From Pseudomonas tolaasii NCPPB 2192 (GTDB lineage: Bacteria; Pseudomonadota; Gammaproteobacteria; Pseudomonadales; Pseudomonadaceae), in assembly GCF_002813445.1 (NCBI RefSeq), contig NZ_PHHD01000001.1:4526001-4590000 (forward strand): 64,000 bases of DNA, given 5' to 3'. The notes under the pieces are model-generated. The model saw only the letters and a program-made list of their open reading frames with translations, made no database searches and was not told the origin of the DNA. Every line of letters begins with the position of its first letter. Positions within the stretch are counted from its first letter, which is position 1. Below, piece after piece: positions 18,121 to 27,410 of the stretch. Made by a program: the position numbers and the translations under genes.

Positions 18121-19248
18121 ATGAACGGCCTTGGGCATGGGCAGGACCAGGATGGCTTTATCGAGGAGCAGGTGCGAACCGACCGTTTGCACCAGCTGTT
18201 TCGCCAATCGTTCGCCGCGATTTTCGGCAGTTACCTGGGCGCTGTCATGCTGTGCTGGCTGTGCTGGGACCGCTTCGACCACCACGTCATGCTGGTCTGG
18301 CTGTCGGTGCTGGCGGTGACGTCACTGCTGCGCATCAAGATGTTCATGGACTGGTTCCGCTGCCCGAACATCGACCGCACGCCGGACCGCTGGGAACGCC
18401 GTTACTGGGTCACCTTGATGCTGTCCGCCGGTGTGTGGGGCATTGGCGCCCTGGCGGTGATGCCAACCGACGACCGCGTTTCCCAGGTGCTGGTCATGCT
18501 GTTTACCGTGGGCATGTCGGTCAGCGCGGTCTCTTGTTATTCGGCCTACCGCTACATGACCCTCGGCTCCATAGCCCTAGTGCTGTTACCCTGTACGCTG
18601 TGGCTGCTGTTTCAGCCATCCTCCATGCAAGTGGGGGTGGCCGTGGCGGTGCTGGTGTTCTCGACCTTTGTGGTCAGCGCCACGCGCAAATTGTCCGATG
18701 CTCTGGAAAAAGCCTTCCGCCTGACCCGCCAGATGGAGCGTGCGCACAATATTTCCACGCGCGCCGCCCAGACCGACGAGCTGACCGGGTTAATGAACCG
18801 TCGCGCGTTCTTCGAACATGCCCACCTGTTGTACGCACAATGCCGTCACAATCGCCAACCCCTGTGCGCACTGATGCTGGACATGGACCACTTCAAGGAC
18901 ATCAACGACACCTACGGCCACCAGGCCGGCGACCAGGTGTTGCGCCAGATCGGTGGGGTGATCAGCGCGTCGTTTCGCCAGGCCGATGTGTACGGGCGTC
19001 TGGGCGGCGAAGAGTTTGCGGTGTTGCTGCCCAATACCTCGCTGGAAACGGCGCGGGACATCGCCGAGCAACTGGTCAAGGCGATTTCCGGGCTGGCCTC
19101 CGAGCCGGTGCAGGGGCTCACTGCCAGCCTGGGCGTGGCCTCCACCCGCAGCCTGGATCAAGACCTGCACAGCCTGATGAACACCGCCGACAAGGCGCTG
19201 TATCGCGCCAAGGCCCTGGGGCGCAACCAGGTTGCCGTGGCGGAATAA
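18121..19248 (+). CDS. membrane-bound GGDEF diguanylate cyclase
   Basis: The protein is 375 residues (388 if the upstream ATG at 18082 is used). About six hydrophobic helices in the first 200 residues are followed by a GGDEF domain with ARTDELTGLMNRRAFF-type entry, DMDHFKDINDTYGH and the active loop RLGGEEFAVLLP. It is probably an active cyclase making c-di-GMP. The membrane part resembles MASE-type sensors but I cannot assign a ligand. AGGCGGA lies just upstream of the ATG at 18121. Its end converges within 4 bp on a hybrid kinase, also a signalling protein. Confidence 0.88.
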   Translation: MNGLGHGQDQDGFIEEQVRTDRLHQLFRQSFAAIFGSYLGAVMLCWLCWDRFDHHVMLVWLSVLAVTSLLRIKMFMDWFRCPNIDRTPDRWERRYWVTLMLSAGVWGIGALAVMPTDDRVSQVLVMLFTVGMSVSAVSCYSAYRYMTLGSIALVLLPCTLWLLFQPSSMQVGVAVAVLVFSTFVVSATRKLSDALEKAFRLTRQMERAHNISTRAAQTDELTGLMNRRAFFEHAHLLYAQCRHNRQPLCALMLDMDHFKDINDTYGHQAGDQVLRQIGGVISASFRQADVYGRLGGEEFAVLLPNTSLETARDIAEQLVKAISGLASEPVQGLTASLGVASTRSLDQDLHSLMNTADKALYRAKALGRNQVAVAE

Positions 19249-19251
19249 CCC

Positions 19252-21438
19252 TCAGTCGCGCTGCATTGACTTGGCCAGCACCCGCGCCACCTGTTCGGCG
19301 GAGTAGGGCTTGGCGAGGAACTCGAAGCCTTCGTAGCCGCTGTCTGCCAGCTCTTCGCTGTAGCCCGAGGTGAGCACCACCGGCAAATCGGCCCGGCGCT
19401 GGCGCAGCAGCCGTGCCAGCGCCACGCCGGTCATGCCGGGCATCACCACGTCCGAGAACACTGCATCGAAACCTGCCACGTCCGCGCCGGCGAGGGCCAG
19501 CGCTTGTTCGGCATCCGTGGCCCACGTGGTCTGGTAGCCCAGGTCCTGCAAAATCTGGTTGGCGAAACGGCCGACTTCCAGGTTGTCTTCCACCACCAGA
19601 ATGTGGCGCAGCGCGGCGTCGATTGTCGGGCAGCTTTCTTCGGCGACGGGTAGGGTCGCGGAGACCGGCGACTCCACGGCGGGCAGGTAAAGGGTAAAGG
19701 TGGTGCCCTGGCCGACGGTGCTGGCCACGTCGACGTTGCCGCCGGACTGCTTGGCAAACCCGAATACCTGCGAAAGCCCGAGGCCGGTGCCTTTGCCCAC
19801 GGCTTTGGTGGTAAAGAACGGCTCGAAAATGCGCTCGAACCTGTCGGGCGGAATGCCGACGCCCGTGTCCGCCAAGGCAATCGCCACAAACGGCTGGCGC
19901 GCTTCGGCATCACCGCGGATGCGTGGCAGAGCCACCACGTTCGCCACCCTCAGGCACAGGGTGCCCTGGCCATCCATGGCGTCTCGTGCGTTGAGGGCGA
20001 TGTTGATCAGCGCGGTTTCGAACTGGCTTGAATCGACGCGCACATGGCAGGGCTGTTCGGGCAACTCGATCTGCACATGAATGCGCGCGCCCGTCAGGCT
20101 TTCGAGCATTTCGCCGATATTGCGCACCCGCAGGCACACATCGAACACTTCCGGGTTCAGCGGCTGGCGCCGGGCGAAGGCAAGCAACTGGCTGGTGAGT
20201 TTGCTGGCGCGCTCCACGGTGTCGCACACCGCGCTCATATAGCGTTGCCGGCGTTCCTCGGACAGGTGAGGCTGGCGCAGAAAATCCATCGATGAACGAA
20301 TGATGGTCAGGAAATTGTTGAAGTCGTGGGCCACGCCGCCGGTCAACTGGCCGATGGCTTCCAGTTTTTGCGACTGATGCAGCGCAGCCTCGGCCTGGGT
20401 CAGCGCGGTGGTGCGTTCTTCCACGCGCTGCTCCAGCGTGGCATTGAGCTCGGTAATCGCCGCCAGGCCCTCACGCACGGCGGCATCGGCACGCACGCGT
20501 TCGATATGCGCCCAGGAGCGCTCGGTGACTTCGCCCACCAGCGCCAGGTCATAGGGCGACCAGGCGCGGGCGGCCTTGTCGTGCACGGCCATCAGCGCAG
20601 TCAGGCGGCCGTCCTTGATCAGCGGGAAACACACCGTGGCGGTAGCGCCCAATGCCTGGTAGCTGGCGGACTCTTTGGGGGCGAACTCCACGCGGTTGTC
20701 ACGGATCACCAGCGCTTCGCCGGCGTGCAATTGCCGAACCGCCCGCGCGCCGAATGATGCCAGGCTGTAGCGCCCCACAATGCTCGGCGAACCCGGTGCC
20801 GCCCAATTGCCGCGAATGGTGAAGCCGTCTTCATCGGCGTCCATGTCGGCGTAGGCGCAGTTGGAGACGTTCAAGTGCTCGGCCAAAAGGCGGGTGGTGA
20901 TGGTCATGATGGCTTCGGCATCGGTGGCATTGGCCACGCCGCTGCCGATCGCGTCCAACACTGCCAGGCGCCGTGCCAGGAATACCGTCGCGGTGGTTTC
21001 GGTGACGGTATTGAGCATGCCCACCACTTTGCCCAGCGGGTCGCGGATGGGGCTGTAGCAAAAGGTAAAGTAGGTTTGTTCCGGGCCGGCACCGCGCTCG
21101 ATCACCAGCGGGTAGTTTTCCACGTAAGTGGCGTGCCCTTCGAAAGCCGCCTGGGCGATGGGGCGCACTTCCTCCCAGACTTCCTGCCACACCTCGTTGA
21201 ACGGGCGGCCCAGGGCGTAGGGCTTGTCGCCGAGGATCGGAATGGCGGCGTCGTTGTAGAGCAGGGTCATGGACGGCCCCCAGATGATCGACTGGGGGAA
21301 GCTCGACGCAAAGCACAGTGCGACGGTGGTTTTAAGCACATCCGGCCAGTGTTCCAAGGGCCCCAGGGGCGTGCTGGCCCAATCATGCAGGCGAACCTGC
21401 TCGGCCATGTCGCTGCTGCTTTGCAGCCAATTCATCAT
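19252..21438 (-). CDS. soluble hybrid histidine kinase (PAS-GAF-HisKA-HATPase-receiver)
   Basis: This 728-residue protein has no membrane helix. A PAS-like region (SIIWGPSMTLLYNDAAIPIL, about 50-150) is followed by a GAF domain (about 160-310), a short coiled coil, the H-box QLTGGVAHDFNNFL, and the ATPase boxes (NIALNARDAMDGQG, DTGVGIPPD, GKGTGLGLSQV). The C-terminal receiver has the phospho-acceptor Asp in DAVFSDVVMPG and the switch lysine in FLAKPY. The H-box type fits the HWE/NtrB-like group with an attached receiver. The partner regulator is not nearby. The ATG at 21438 or the adjacent one could be used, and no clear ribosome binding site decides. Confidence 0.9.
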   Translation of the reverse strand: MMNWLQSSSDMAEQVRLHDWASTPLGPLEHWPDVLKTTVALCFASSFPQSIIWGPSMTLLYNDAAIPILGDKPYALGRPFNEVWQEVWEEVRPIAQAAFEGHATYVENYPLVIERGAGPEQTYFTFCYSPIRDPLGKVVGMLNTVTETTATVFLARRLAVLDAIGSGVANATDAEAIMTITTRLLAEHLNVSNCAYADMDADEDGFTIRGNWAAPGSPSIVGRYSLASFGARAVRQLHAGEALVIRDNRVEFAPKESASYQALGATATVCFPLIKDGRLTALMAVHDKAARAWSPYDLALVGEVTERSWAHIERVRADAAVREGLAAITELNATLEQRVEERTTALTQAEAALHQSQKLEAIGQLTGGVAHDFNNFLTIIRSSMDFLRQPHLSEERRQRYMSAVCDTVERASKLTSQLLAFARRQPLNPEVFDVCLRVRNIGEMLESLTGARIHVQIELPEQPCHVRVDSSQFETALINIALNARDAMDGQGTLCLRVANVVALPRIRGDAEARQPFVAIALADTGVGIPPDRFERIFEPFFTTKAVGKGTGLGLSQVFGFAKQSGGNVDVASTVGQGTTFTLYLPAVESPVSATLPVAEESCPTIDAALRHILVVEDNLEVGRFANQILQDLGYQTTWATDAEQALALAGADVAGFDAVFSDVVMPGMTGVALARLLRQRRADLPVVLTSGYSEELADSGYEGFEFLAKPYSAEQVARVLAKSMQRD

Positions 21439-21578
21439 GGGGTGAACACCTTATCTACAGCGGTCTTGAACACGCATGAATCTGTCGTGGCATTGAGCAA
21501 CAGACAGGGAGGCCCGTTGCCAGTTCAGTGGGATTATCCACGAGATGGCAATTTGATGCCTATTCAACAGCCGCGCCA

Positions 21579-22430
21579 CTATTGCGAACCCAGAACCCCC
21601 GTCCAGTAAATGCCCGCGTCACTCTTGGGGTCCATCGCGTAGGCGGCGCCCAATTCACGAAATTGCGGGTTCATCAGGTTGGCGCAATGGCCGGGGCTGG
21701 CGAGCCAGCCGTCCACCACCTTGCGCGGGGTGTCGAGGCCGGCGGCGATGTTTTCGCCGATGTTCTTCGCGATATACCCGGCCAGTTCGGCGCGGTCGCC
21801 GGGGGTGCGGCCGTCGTGGTCGAGGTGGTCGAAAAAGTTGCCGTTGGCCATGTTGCGCGTGTGGCTGTTGGCGGCGTTGGCAAGGTCGTCGTTCCACGAC
21901 AGCGGCGTGGTCGCGGCGAACGCCTGGGTGCCGCACTGGCGCGGTTGTTCACGGGCGGCGTTAATCAGCGTCAGCAGCTGCTTGCCTTCGGTCTGCCAGT
22001 CGCCGAGGCCGCTGGTGAGGAGCGGGCGGGCGAGCACGATGCGCCAGTCCTGGCCGCTGTTGCTCACGCCGATGTCGACAAATTGCGGGTCGAGCACCAC
22101 GCGGCAGAAGCTTTCGCGCACAGCTTTCATGGCAGCCTGGGCATCTTTGGGGCCCGACAGGCTGATGGCCTGCACGTTGACCATCGGGTACGCAGCCCGC
22201 GCCAGAGCCTGCTGCAAATCACCGACATTGGTGGCCGGCAGCACCAGCCGTGTGTCGCTGGCCAGCGGCGGCAGCTCCTGGGAACCCTGGTCGCCGCAGC
22301 GTTGTACCTGGCTGCGGTATTGGTTGATCTGTTGCACCAACTGACTTTCTTCATTCGCCATCGCGCTGGCGCAGAACGCCATACTGGCGGCCAGCGTCGT
22401 AAGACCCATCATCAATGACAGCACGCGCAT
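21579..22430 (-). CDS. secreted CAP/SCP-domain protein (YkwD-like)
   Basis: This 283-residue protein has a signal peptide ending about ASAMA. An N-terminal region of unknown type (residues 30-150) is followed by a CAP domain with LINAAREQPRQCG, LANAANSHTRNMANGNFFDHLDHDGRTPGDR, IGENIAAG and VDGWLASPGHCANLMNP. CAP proteins are periplasmic or exported. Bacterial roles are poorly known and include possible protease or lipid-binding functions. AAGGG precedes the ATG at 22430, which begins the signal peptide. Confidence 0.85.
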   Translation of the reverse strand: MRVLSLMMGLTTLAASMAFCASAMANEESQLVQQINQYRSQVQRCGDQGSQELPPLASDTRLVLPATNVGDLQQALARAAYPMVNVQAISLSGPKDAQAAMKAVRESFCRVVLDPQFVDIGVSNSGQDWRIVLARPLLTSGLGDWQTEGKQLLTLINAAREQPRQCGTQAFAATTPLSWNDDLANAANSHTRNMANGNFFDHLDHDGRTPGDRAELAGYIAKNIGENIAAGLDTPRKVVDGWLASPGHCANLMNPQFRELGAAYAMDPKSDAGIYWTGVLGSQ

Positions 22431-22511
22431 GGACGTTACCCTTGTGCTTGAAAGTGCCCATGATGCGCGATGTAACCCGGTCTGGCGCAACGCCTTTTTT
22501 GTTTTTTTGCC

Positions 22512-23726
22512 TCAACGGGTGTTTTGCGGGCAACTGGCGGCGCTGTTGCGGCCCCAGGCGAAGGTGCCGGCGAGGAGGATCAGGGCGAGTGCCACGCTGA
22601 ACGTTACGTGCAGGCCATTCGCCACGTCTGGCGGTGTCGCCTGGGTCACGTCCGGGCAGGCCCAGGCAAACACCGCGCCCAGGGCCGAGGCCCCGACAAT
22701 CAGCCCAAGATTGCGCGAGAGGTTCAACAGGCCGGAGATCGTGCCGCGCCGTGCCGGTTGCACATCGCTCATCACCGCCGTGTTGTTGGCCGCCTGAAAC
22801 AGGCTGTACCCCGCGGTGAGGATGACCAGTGACGCGAGGTAGGCCACCAGCCCCGAGGCCAGCGACAGCAGCAGGGCGCCGGTGGCCATGACGCTCAAAC
22901 CGGCGAGGGTCATGCGCTGGCTGCCGAGGCGGTCAGTCAGGCGCCCGGCCGGTACACCGGTGAGCGCCGCGACGCAGGGGCCGACGGCCATGGCCAGGCC
23001 CATCCATGCGGGCGCCAGCTCCAGGCCTCGGGAAAGGTAAAACGGCCCCACGACAAAGGTCGCCATGATCACCGCCGACACCAGTGCGCTCATCGCCAGG
23101 CCCGCACGCAAGGCCGGGTCTTTCAGTGGTTGCCAGAAGGAAGGGCGGGTGGTAGCCCGCTCGGCCGGCCGGTCTACCGGCAAGTAACGCCAGGCGAGGG
23201 CCGCGCCCAACACACCCAGCGGCAGCCCCGCCAGGAACAGCGCGCGCCAGCCCCACAGGCTGAGCAGCAACCCGCCGACGCTGGGACCCATGGCGGTGCC
23301 GACGGCGGACATGGTGCCGAGCAATCCCATCACACGGCCCGTGCGCTCTTGGGTGACCGTGTCGCCGACCAGCCCCAGGGTCATCGCCATCATGCTCGCT
23401 GCACCCAGGCCTTGCAGGACACGTGCCGCCACCAACCCTGGCAACGACGGCGCTGCGCCACACAACGCGCAGGCAACGGCAAACAGCAGAAGGCCGCACA
23501 GCAGCAAGCGGCGGCGGCCCAGCCGGTCGCCCAAACGGCCTGCACTGACAATCACCGCAGTAATCGCCAGCAGGTAGGCCAATACCACCCACTGCACCGC
23601 GTGAAATGACGCATCGAACACCTGCGCCAGCGCGGGCAGGCCGACGTTGGCAATGCTGGTGCCCAGTGACGCGAGCAGCATGGACAGGGACAGGCTCAAC
23701 AGCGCGCCTCGTGAAGACGTTTGCAT
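22512..23726 (-). CDS. MFS drug/metabolite efflux transporter (12-helix)
   Basis: This 404-residue transporter has about twelve hydrophobic helices, motif A (GRLGDRLGRRRLLL) after helix 2, and the DHA-type ARVLQGLGAASMMAMTLGL segment. It should export a small molecule by proton antiport. It is divergent from a LysR regulator with a 114-bp intergenic region, a layout that usually means the regulator controls the transporter. GGAG precedes the start. Confidence 0.88.
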   Translation of the reverse strand: MQTSSRGALLSLSLSMLLASLGTSIANVGLPALAQVFDASFHAVQWVVLAYLLAITAVIVSAGRLGDRLGRRRLLLCGLLLFAVACALCGAAPSLPGLVAARVLQGLGAASMMAMTLGLVGDTVTQERTGRVMGLLGTMSAVGTAMGPSVGGLLLSLWGWRALFLAGLPLGVLGAALAWRYLPVDRPAERATTRPSFWQPLKDPALRAGLAMSALVSAVIMATFVVGPFYLSRGLELAPAWMGLAMAVGPCVAALTGVPAGRLTDRLGSQRMTLAGLSVMATGALLLSLASGLVAYLASLVILTAGYSLFQAANNTAVMSDVQPARRGTISGLLNLSRNLGLIVGASALGAVFAWACPDVTQATPPDVANGLHVTFSVALALILLAGTFAWGRNSAASCPQNTR

Positions 23727-23800
23727 GGAAGAACTCCTTGGGTGAACGCAGTTGTCACAAATCTACGGCGCCGACTAACATGGCGGAAGACGCATGGATT

Positions 23801-23815
23801 GCAGTTAATACCTGC
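23801..23815. promoter_or_regulatory. candidate LysR operator
   Basis: GCAG-TTAATAC-CTGC forms an interrupted palindrome in the MFS/LysR divergent region, 26 bp before the LysR ATG. LysR sites often show such short dyads with AT-rich centres. The assignment is inferred from position and symmetry. Confidence 0.35.
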
Positions 23816-23840
23816 GTATAACGCCTGATCAGGAGCGCCA

Positions 23841-24746
23841 ATGCCCGACTTGAACCTGTTGATCACCCTGGACGTGTTGCTCACCGAAGGCAGCGTTGCC
23901 CGCGCCGCCCAGCGCCTGCAACTGAGCCCGTCAGCCATGAGCCGTGCGCTGGCGCGCCTGCGCGAAACCACCGGCGACCCATTGCTGGTGCGCGCCGGAC
24001 GCGGCCTGGTGCCGACACCACGGGCGCTGGCGCTGCGCGAGCAGGTCAGCCGGTTGGTGCAGGAGGCACAGGCGGTGCTGCGGCCCGCGCAAACGCTGGA
24101 CCTGGGGCAGGTGGCGCGTACCTTCACGCTGCGCGCCAGTGAGGAGTTTGTCGAAAACCTCGGCCCTGCGTTGCTGGCGCGCATTGCCGTCGAGGCCCCC
24201 GGTGTGCGCCTGCGCTTCGTCAACAAGACCGACAAGGATTACGCGCTGTTGCGCGAGGGCAGCGTTGACCTGGTGATCGGCGTGGTCGACCCCGATGCCA
24301 GCCCCGAGATCCTGACGCAGGCGCTGTTTCGGGATCGCCTGGTGGGTGTCGTGCGCAGCGGTCACTCGTTGAGTCGGGGCGCCGTCACTGCACAGCGTTT
24401 TGCCCAGGGCCGGCACGTCTACGTGTCAAGGCGCGGGCTCGACCGTGGCCAGATCGACGAGGCGCTGGAGGCAAAGGGCCTTACGCGCGACATCAGCACC
24501 ATCGTCGCCGGGTTTGCCACCGCCATCGCGCTGGCCCGCGACACCGACCTGATCGCCAGCGTGCCCGAACGCTACACCGCCCACCAACGGGAAGGCCTCC
24601 ACAGCTTCGTGCTTCCGGTAGCGATACCCACGTTCACCGTGGCCATGCTCTGGCACCCGCGCCTGGACGCCGACCTGGCCCACCGCTGGCTGCGCGGCTG
24701 TTTGCGCGAGGTCTGCGCGCAACAGGTACAATCGCCGCTGCCTTGA
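23841..24746 (+). CDS. LysR-family transcriptional regulator
   Basis: This 301-residue protein has an N-terminal winged helix (LLITLDVLLTEGSVARAAQRL, SPSAMSRALARLRE) followed by a periplasmic-binding-like effector domain (SVDLVIGVVDP, GFATAIALARDTDLIASVPE). It is divergent from the MFS transporter and probably regulates it. The effector is unknown. AGGAG lies about ten bases before the ATG. Confidence 0.9.
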   Translation: MPDLNLLITLDVLLTEGSVARAAQRLQLSPSAMSRALARLRETTGDPLLVRAGRGLVPTPRALALREQVSRLVQEAQAVLRPAQTLDLGQVARTFTLRASEEFVENLGPALLARIAVEAPGVRLRFVNKTDKDYALLREGSVDLVIGVVDPDASPEILTQALFRDRLVGVVRSGHSLSRGAVTAQRFAQGRHVYVSRRGLDRGQIDEALEAKGLTRDISTIVAGFATAIALARDTDLIASVPERYTAHQREGLHSFVLPVAIPTFTVAMLWHPRLDADLAHRWLRGCLREVCAQQVQSPLP

Positions 24747-24767
24747 CGCGAAACCCCAGGAATCTGC

Positions 24768-25439
24768 ATGTTCAGCCTTACCCGTTACACCACGCCGTGC
24801 CCCGAGCCCATCAATGGCCAGATCCTGCAGATGGTGGTGGACAACCTCACCGACATCAGCAGCGTGGCGCTGCCGCCGAGCAACCTGCTGTACAACATTT
24901 ACCAATATGCCATTGGCTTTGAGGTGCACCTGTACCTCGACGCGTTGGACGGTGCCAAAGGCATTGCCGTGGAATTGGTGGTGGCGGTGGAAGACGAACA
25001 GGTCATCGGGTTTTGCCTGTACCTGCCGGTGAAGGATGATCCTGAAGCCTGCGGCATCGCGTTTATGGCGGTGCAGGCCGCGCGTCGGCGCCAGGGCGTT
25101 GCGCGGGCGATGCTGCAGGACGTGCTGGCGCGCTATCCCCATGCCGAGCTGGCCTGTGCGGTGGAGAAAGTGCCGGTGTTCGAGGCCATGGGCTTTCAAG
25201 TGCGCGGTGCGCGGGGCACTCAGGTACTGATGAACACCCGCGACTACGGCACCGACGGCCTGATGGGCGTGCTCGAGGTGGCGCCAATCTACCGTTCATT
25301 GGAAGTGCAGCAAATTCATACCTACCTGCTGAACAAGCATGGCAAGCGTGCGATGGTCGATGCCGAGAAACAGCGCGACCGCCACCTGGATCAACTGACG
25401 CGCAAGGCCCGGTTGTTTGTGAGCGAGCGCCAAGGCTGA
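24768..25439 (+). CDS. GNAT-family N-acetyltransferase
   Basis: This 223-residue protein has the GNAT acetyl-CoA site, AVQAARRRQGVARAMLQDVL, near residue 100, and a preceding strand VIGFCLYLPV. Its N-terminal half of about 60 residues precedes the usual GNAT fold and its C-terminal tail is basic. Acetyl-CoA-dependent acylation of a small molecule or protein is expected, but the substrate is unknown. It starts 21 bp after the LysR stop and may be co-transcribed with it. Confidence 0.8.
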   Translation: MFSLTRYTTPCPEPINGQILQMVVDNLTDISSVALPPSNLLYNIYQYAIGFEVHLYLDALDGAKGIAVELVVAVEDEQVIGFCLYLPVKDDPEACGIAFMAVQAARRRQGVARAMLQDVLARYPHAELACAVEKVPVFEAMGFQVRGARGTQVLMNTRDYGTDGLMGVLEVAPIYRSLEVQQIHTYLLNKHGKRAMVDAEKQRDRHLDQLTRKARLFVSERQG

Positions 25440-25466
25440 CTCAGCATTTGTGGTGAGCAGGCTTCT

Positions 25467-25601
25467 TGTGGCGAGCGGGCTTGCCCCGCGTTGGGCCGCG
25501 AAGCGGCCCCTATAAAAAACACCGCGTTCTGCCTGGCAGGACGCGGTGTCTGATTTTAGGGCCGCTACGCGGCCCAACGCGGGGCAAGCCCGCTCGCCAC
25601 A
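25467..25601. repeat. long inverted repeat around a terminator
   Basis: The left arm (25467-25510: TGTGGCGAGCGGGCTTGCCC, then CGCGTTGGGCCGCG) is inverted at 25558-25601. A further partial copy of the right-arm end follows to 25619. The element is a dispersed Pseudomonas-type intergenic repeat with the terminator at 25512-25556 nested in its centre. Confidence 0.85.
25512..25556. terminator. bidirectional terminator between convergent genes
   Basis: ACACCGCGT and ACGCGGTGT form a nine-pair stem. It is preceded by an A run and followed by TTTT, so it can end transcription from both the GNAT gene (+) and the secreted repeat gene (-). Confidence 0.85.
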
Positions 25602-25640
25602 ACAAGCCCGCTCGCCACAGGGGGAGGGGCGGTTCAAGCG

Positions 25641-26012
25641 TTATGGCTTGGCCAGGTTCCAGTTGCCGCCAACGCCGTCACCGGTGATGTCACCCGGCTT
25701 GCTGTCCTTGACCCAGGTGTACAGCGCCTGGCCCTTGTAGGCCCATTGCTTGCTGCCGTCGTCACGGCTGATCACGGTGTAGCCGTCGGCATCTTTCGCG
25801 TCGGCCTTGGCCGTGAACGCCGGCCAGTTGGCCAGGCATTGGCCGGTGCACACCGATTTGCCCGCGCTGTCTTTGGCGAAGGTGTAGAGGGTCATCCCCT
25901 TGCTGTCGACCAGCACTTTGCCTTTGGCGCTGTCGGCCACGCCGGCAGGGGCGGCGAAGGCCATGGACGAGGCGAGCATGACGGCGGCGGCGAGGGTGAG
26001 TTTTTTCAGCAT
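25641..26012 (-). CDS. secreted small repeat protein (COG4315 / Lipoprotein_15 type)
   Basis: This 123-residue protein has a signal peptide ending ASSMAFA and two related motifs typical of this family: GMTLYTFAKDSAGKSVCTGQC and QALYTWVKDSKPGDITGDGV. It is exported to the periplasm or surface. No mature N-terminal Cys follows the signal sequence, so it is probably not lipidated. The function of the family is unknown. The gene converges on GNAT through the nested terminator. Confidence 0.82.
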   Translation of the reverse strand: MLKKLTLAAAVMLASSMAFAAPAGVADSAKGKVLVDSKGMTLYTFAKDSAGKSVCTGQCLANWPAFTAKADAKDADGYTVISRDDGSKQWAYKGQALYTWVKDSKPGDITGDGVGGNWNLAKP

Positions 26013-26122
26013 GACGAGCTCCTGGGGTTTTCTTGGTTTTAAGTGCCCTGTGCGAGAGTCACAAGGTGTACTCAGGTAAACACCCGTCGTCAGTCTTTAT
26101 TCCGTGTTCCATGAAACTTCTT

Positions 26123-26725
26123 TCAACCGCGCCCGCGGTTGACCATCGCCAGAATCGTCGCCAACAGCTCCTGCTGCGCCTCTTCGCGGCTGAGCTCGCC
26201 GCTGGCCGCCGCGTGGGACAAGGCTTCGGCGGCGCCCAGCATGGCGCGCAGTCCAGCCTGGGGCACCTGGCCATCCAGCGCGAAGGGCGACAGCGCATCG
26301 CGGCATTTGGCGAGAAACACCGCCTCGTAACGGCGCTTGAGGGTTTCCAGCTCCGGCGAACTGCTGAGTGCGGCGATCACCCCCGGAATTTCCCGGCCCT
26401 GCAGCAGCACACAGTCGACATAGGACGCGGCAATCACCCAGGCGCGGTCGTCCAGGGTCGCAGCACTGGCTGCAATGGCCTGGGTAAACACCTGGTCCTG
26501 GCGCCCGTCGAAATCTTCATACAGCGCGGCCAGCAAGCCGGCGCGGGTGACGAAATGGTCATAGACCACCGGCTTCGTCACGCCGGCCAGTTCAGCCAGG
26601 CGGCCCAGCGTCAGGGCCTCGGTGCCTTCTTCGCGCACCAGTTGCCAGGCCACGTCGAGCAATTGGCGCAAGCGATCTTCACGGGATAAACGGCGACGCG
26701 GGGCGGGGGATTCATGGCTTGACAT
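26123..26725 (-). CDS. TetR-family transcriptional regulator
   Basis: This 200-residue protein has an N-terminal helix-turn-helix (REEGTEALTLGRLAELAGV, then KPVVYDHFVTRAGLLAALY) and a C-terminal all-helical ligand domain. It is divergent from a flavodoxin-fold quinone reductase with paired repeats in the 84-bp gap, so it very likely represses that gene and itself. The inducer is unknown; quinones or electrophiles are plausible. Confidence 0.9.
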   Translation of the reverse strand: MSSHESPAPRRRLSREDRLRQLLDVAWQLVREEGTEALTLGRLAELAGVTKPVVYDHFVTRAGLLAALYEDFDGRQDQVFTQAIAASAATLDDRAWVIAASYVDCVLLQGREIPGVIAALSSSPELETLKRRYEAVFLAKCRDALSPFALDGQVPQAGLRAMLGAAEALSHAAASGELSREEAQQELLATILAMVNRGRG

Positions 26726-26733
26726 GCTTATAT

Positions 26734-26776
26734 ACCAAAAGTAACTTACTGTGGGTAGGTTACCAAAGGTAACTTA
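26734..26776. promoter_or_regulatory. paired TetR operator candidate
   Basis: ACCAAAAGTAACTTA (26734-26748) is repeated as ACCAAAGGTAACTTA (26762-26776), and GGTTACC-AAA-GGTAAC at 26759-26774 is near-palindromic. The sites are 28 bp apart between the divergent TetR and reductase genes, as expected for TetR-controlled promoters. Confidence 0.65.
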
Positions 26777-26809
26777 AACCCAAGCGTAAACCGAAAGGGA
26801 GTCAATGTC

Positions 26810-27409
26810 ATGCACGCTCTAATCGTCGTTGCCCATCACGACCCCAAATCCCTGACCCACAGCGTGGCCGCACAGGTCGCCGCCGGCCTCACGGCGGCCG
26901 GCCACACCTTTGAAATCGCCGACCTCGCCGCCGAAGGATTTGACCCGCGCTACGGCGCTGCCGACCACCGTGTACATCGTGAGCGCGCCACGCCGCCAGC
27001 CGACGTGCTGGCCGAGCAGGCGCGCATCGAGCGTGCCGACGCATTGGTGCTGGCTTTCCCGATTTACTGGTGGTCCATGCCGGCCCTGCTCAAAGGCTGG
27101 GTTGACCGCGTGTTCGTCAACGGTTGGGCCATCGACTACGGCCCGGACATGCCGGTGGTGAAGAAACTGCGGCATCTGCAGGTGCACCTGCTGGCCCTCG
27201 GCGCGGCGGATGACAGCGCGTTTGACCGCCACGGTTACGCCAAGGCCATGCGCACGCAGATCGACTACGGGGTTTTTGATTACTGCGGGGCGCAGGTGGT
27301 GACGTCCGAGTTGCTGCTGGATTCGGAAAGCGGCACGGCGCAGGCGCATCTGCACACGGCGCACGCCTTGGGTCAGGGCCTGTTTGAAAGCGAAGCGGTG
27401 GCCGGATAG
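26810..27409 (+). CDS. NAD(P)H-dependent quinone reductase (flavodoxin fold)
   Basis: This 199-residue protein has the flavodoxin-like Rossmann start MHALIVVAHHDPKSLTHSVA, the substrate loop FPIYWWSMPALLKGWVDRVF and the later GAADDSAFDRHGYAKA segment. These are features of the KefF/MdaB/NQO family of FMN- or FAD-dependent two-electron reductases that detoxify quinones. AAGGGA lies nine bases before the ATG. An overlapping ATG five bases upstream is in another frame. It is divergent from and probably regulated by the TetR protein. Confidence 0.88.
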   Translation: MHALIVVAHHDPKSLTHSVAAQVAAGLTAAGHTFEIADLAAEGFDPRYGAADHRVHRERATPPADVLAEQARIERADALVLAFPIYWWSMPALLKGWVDRVFVNGWAIDYGPDMPVVKKLRHLQVHLLALGAADDSAFDRHGYAKAMRTQIDYGVFDYCGAQVVTSELLLDSESGTAQAHLHTAHALGQGLFESEAVAG

Positions 27410-27410
27410 T

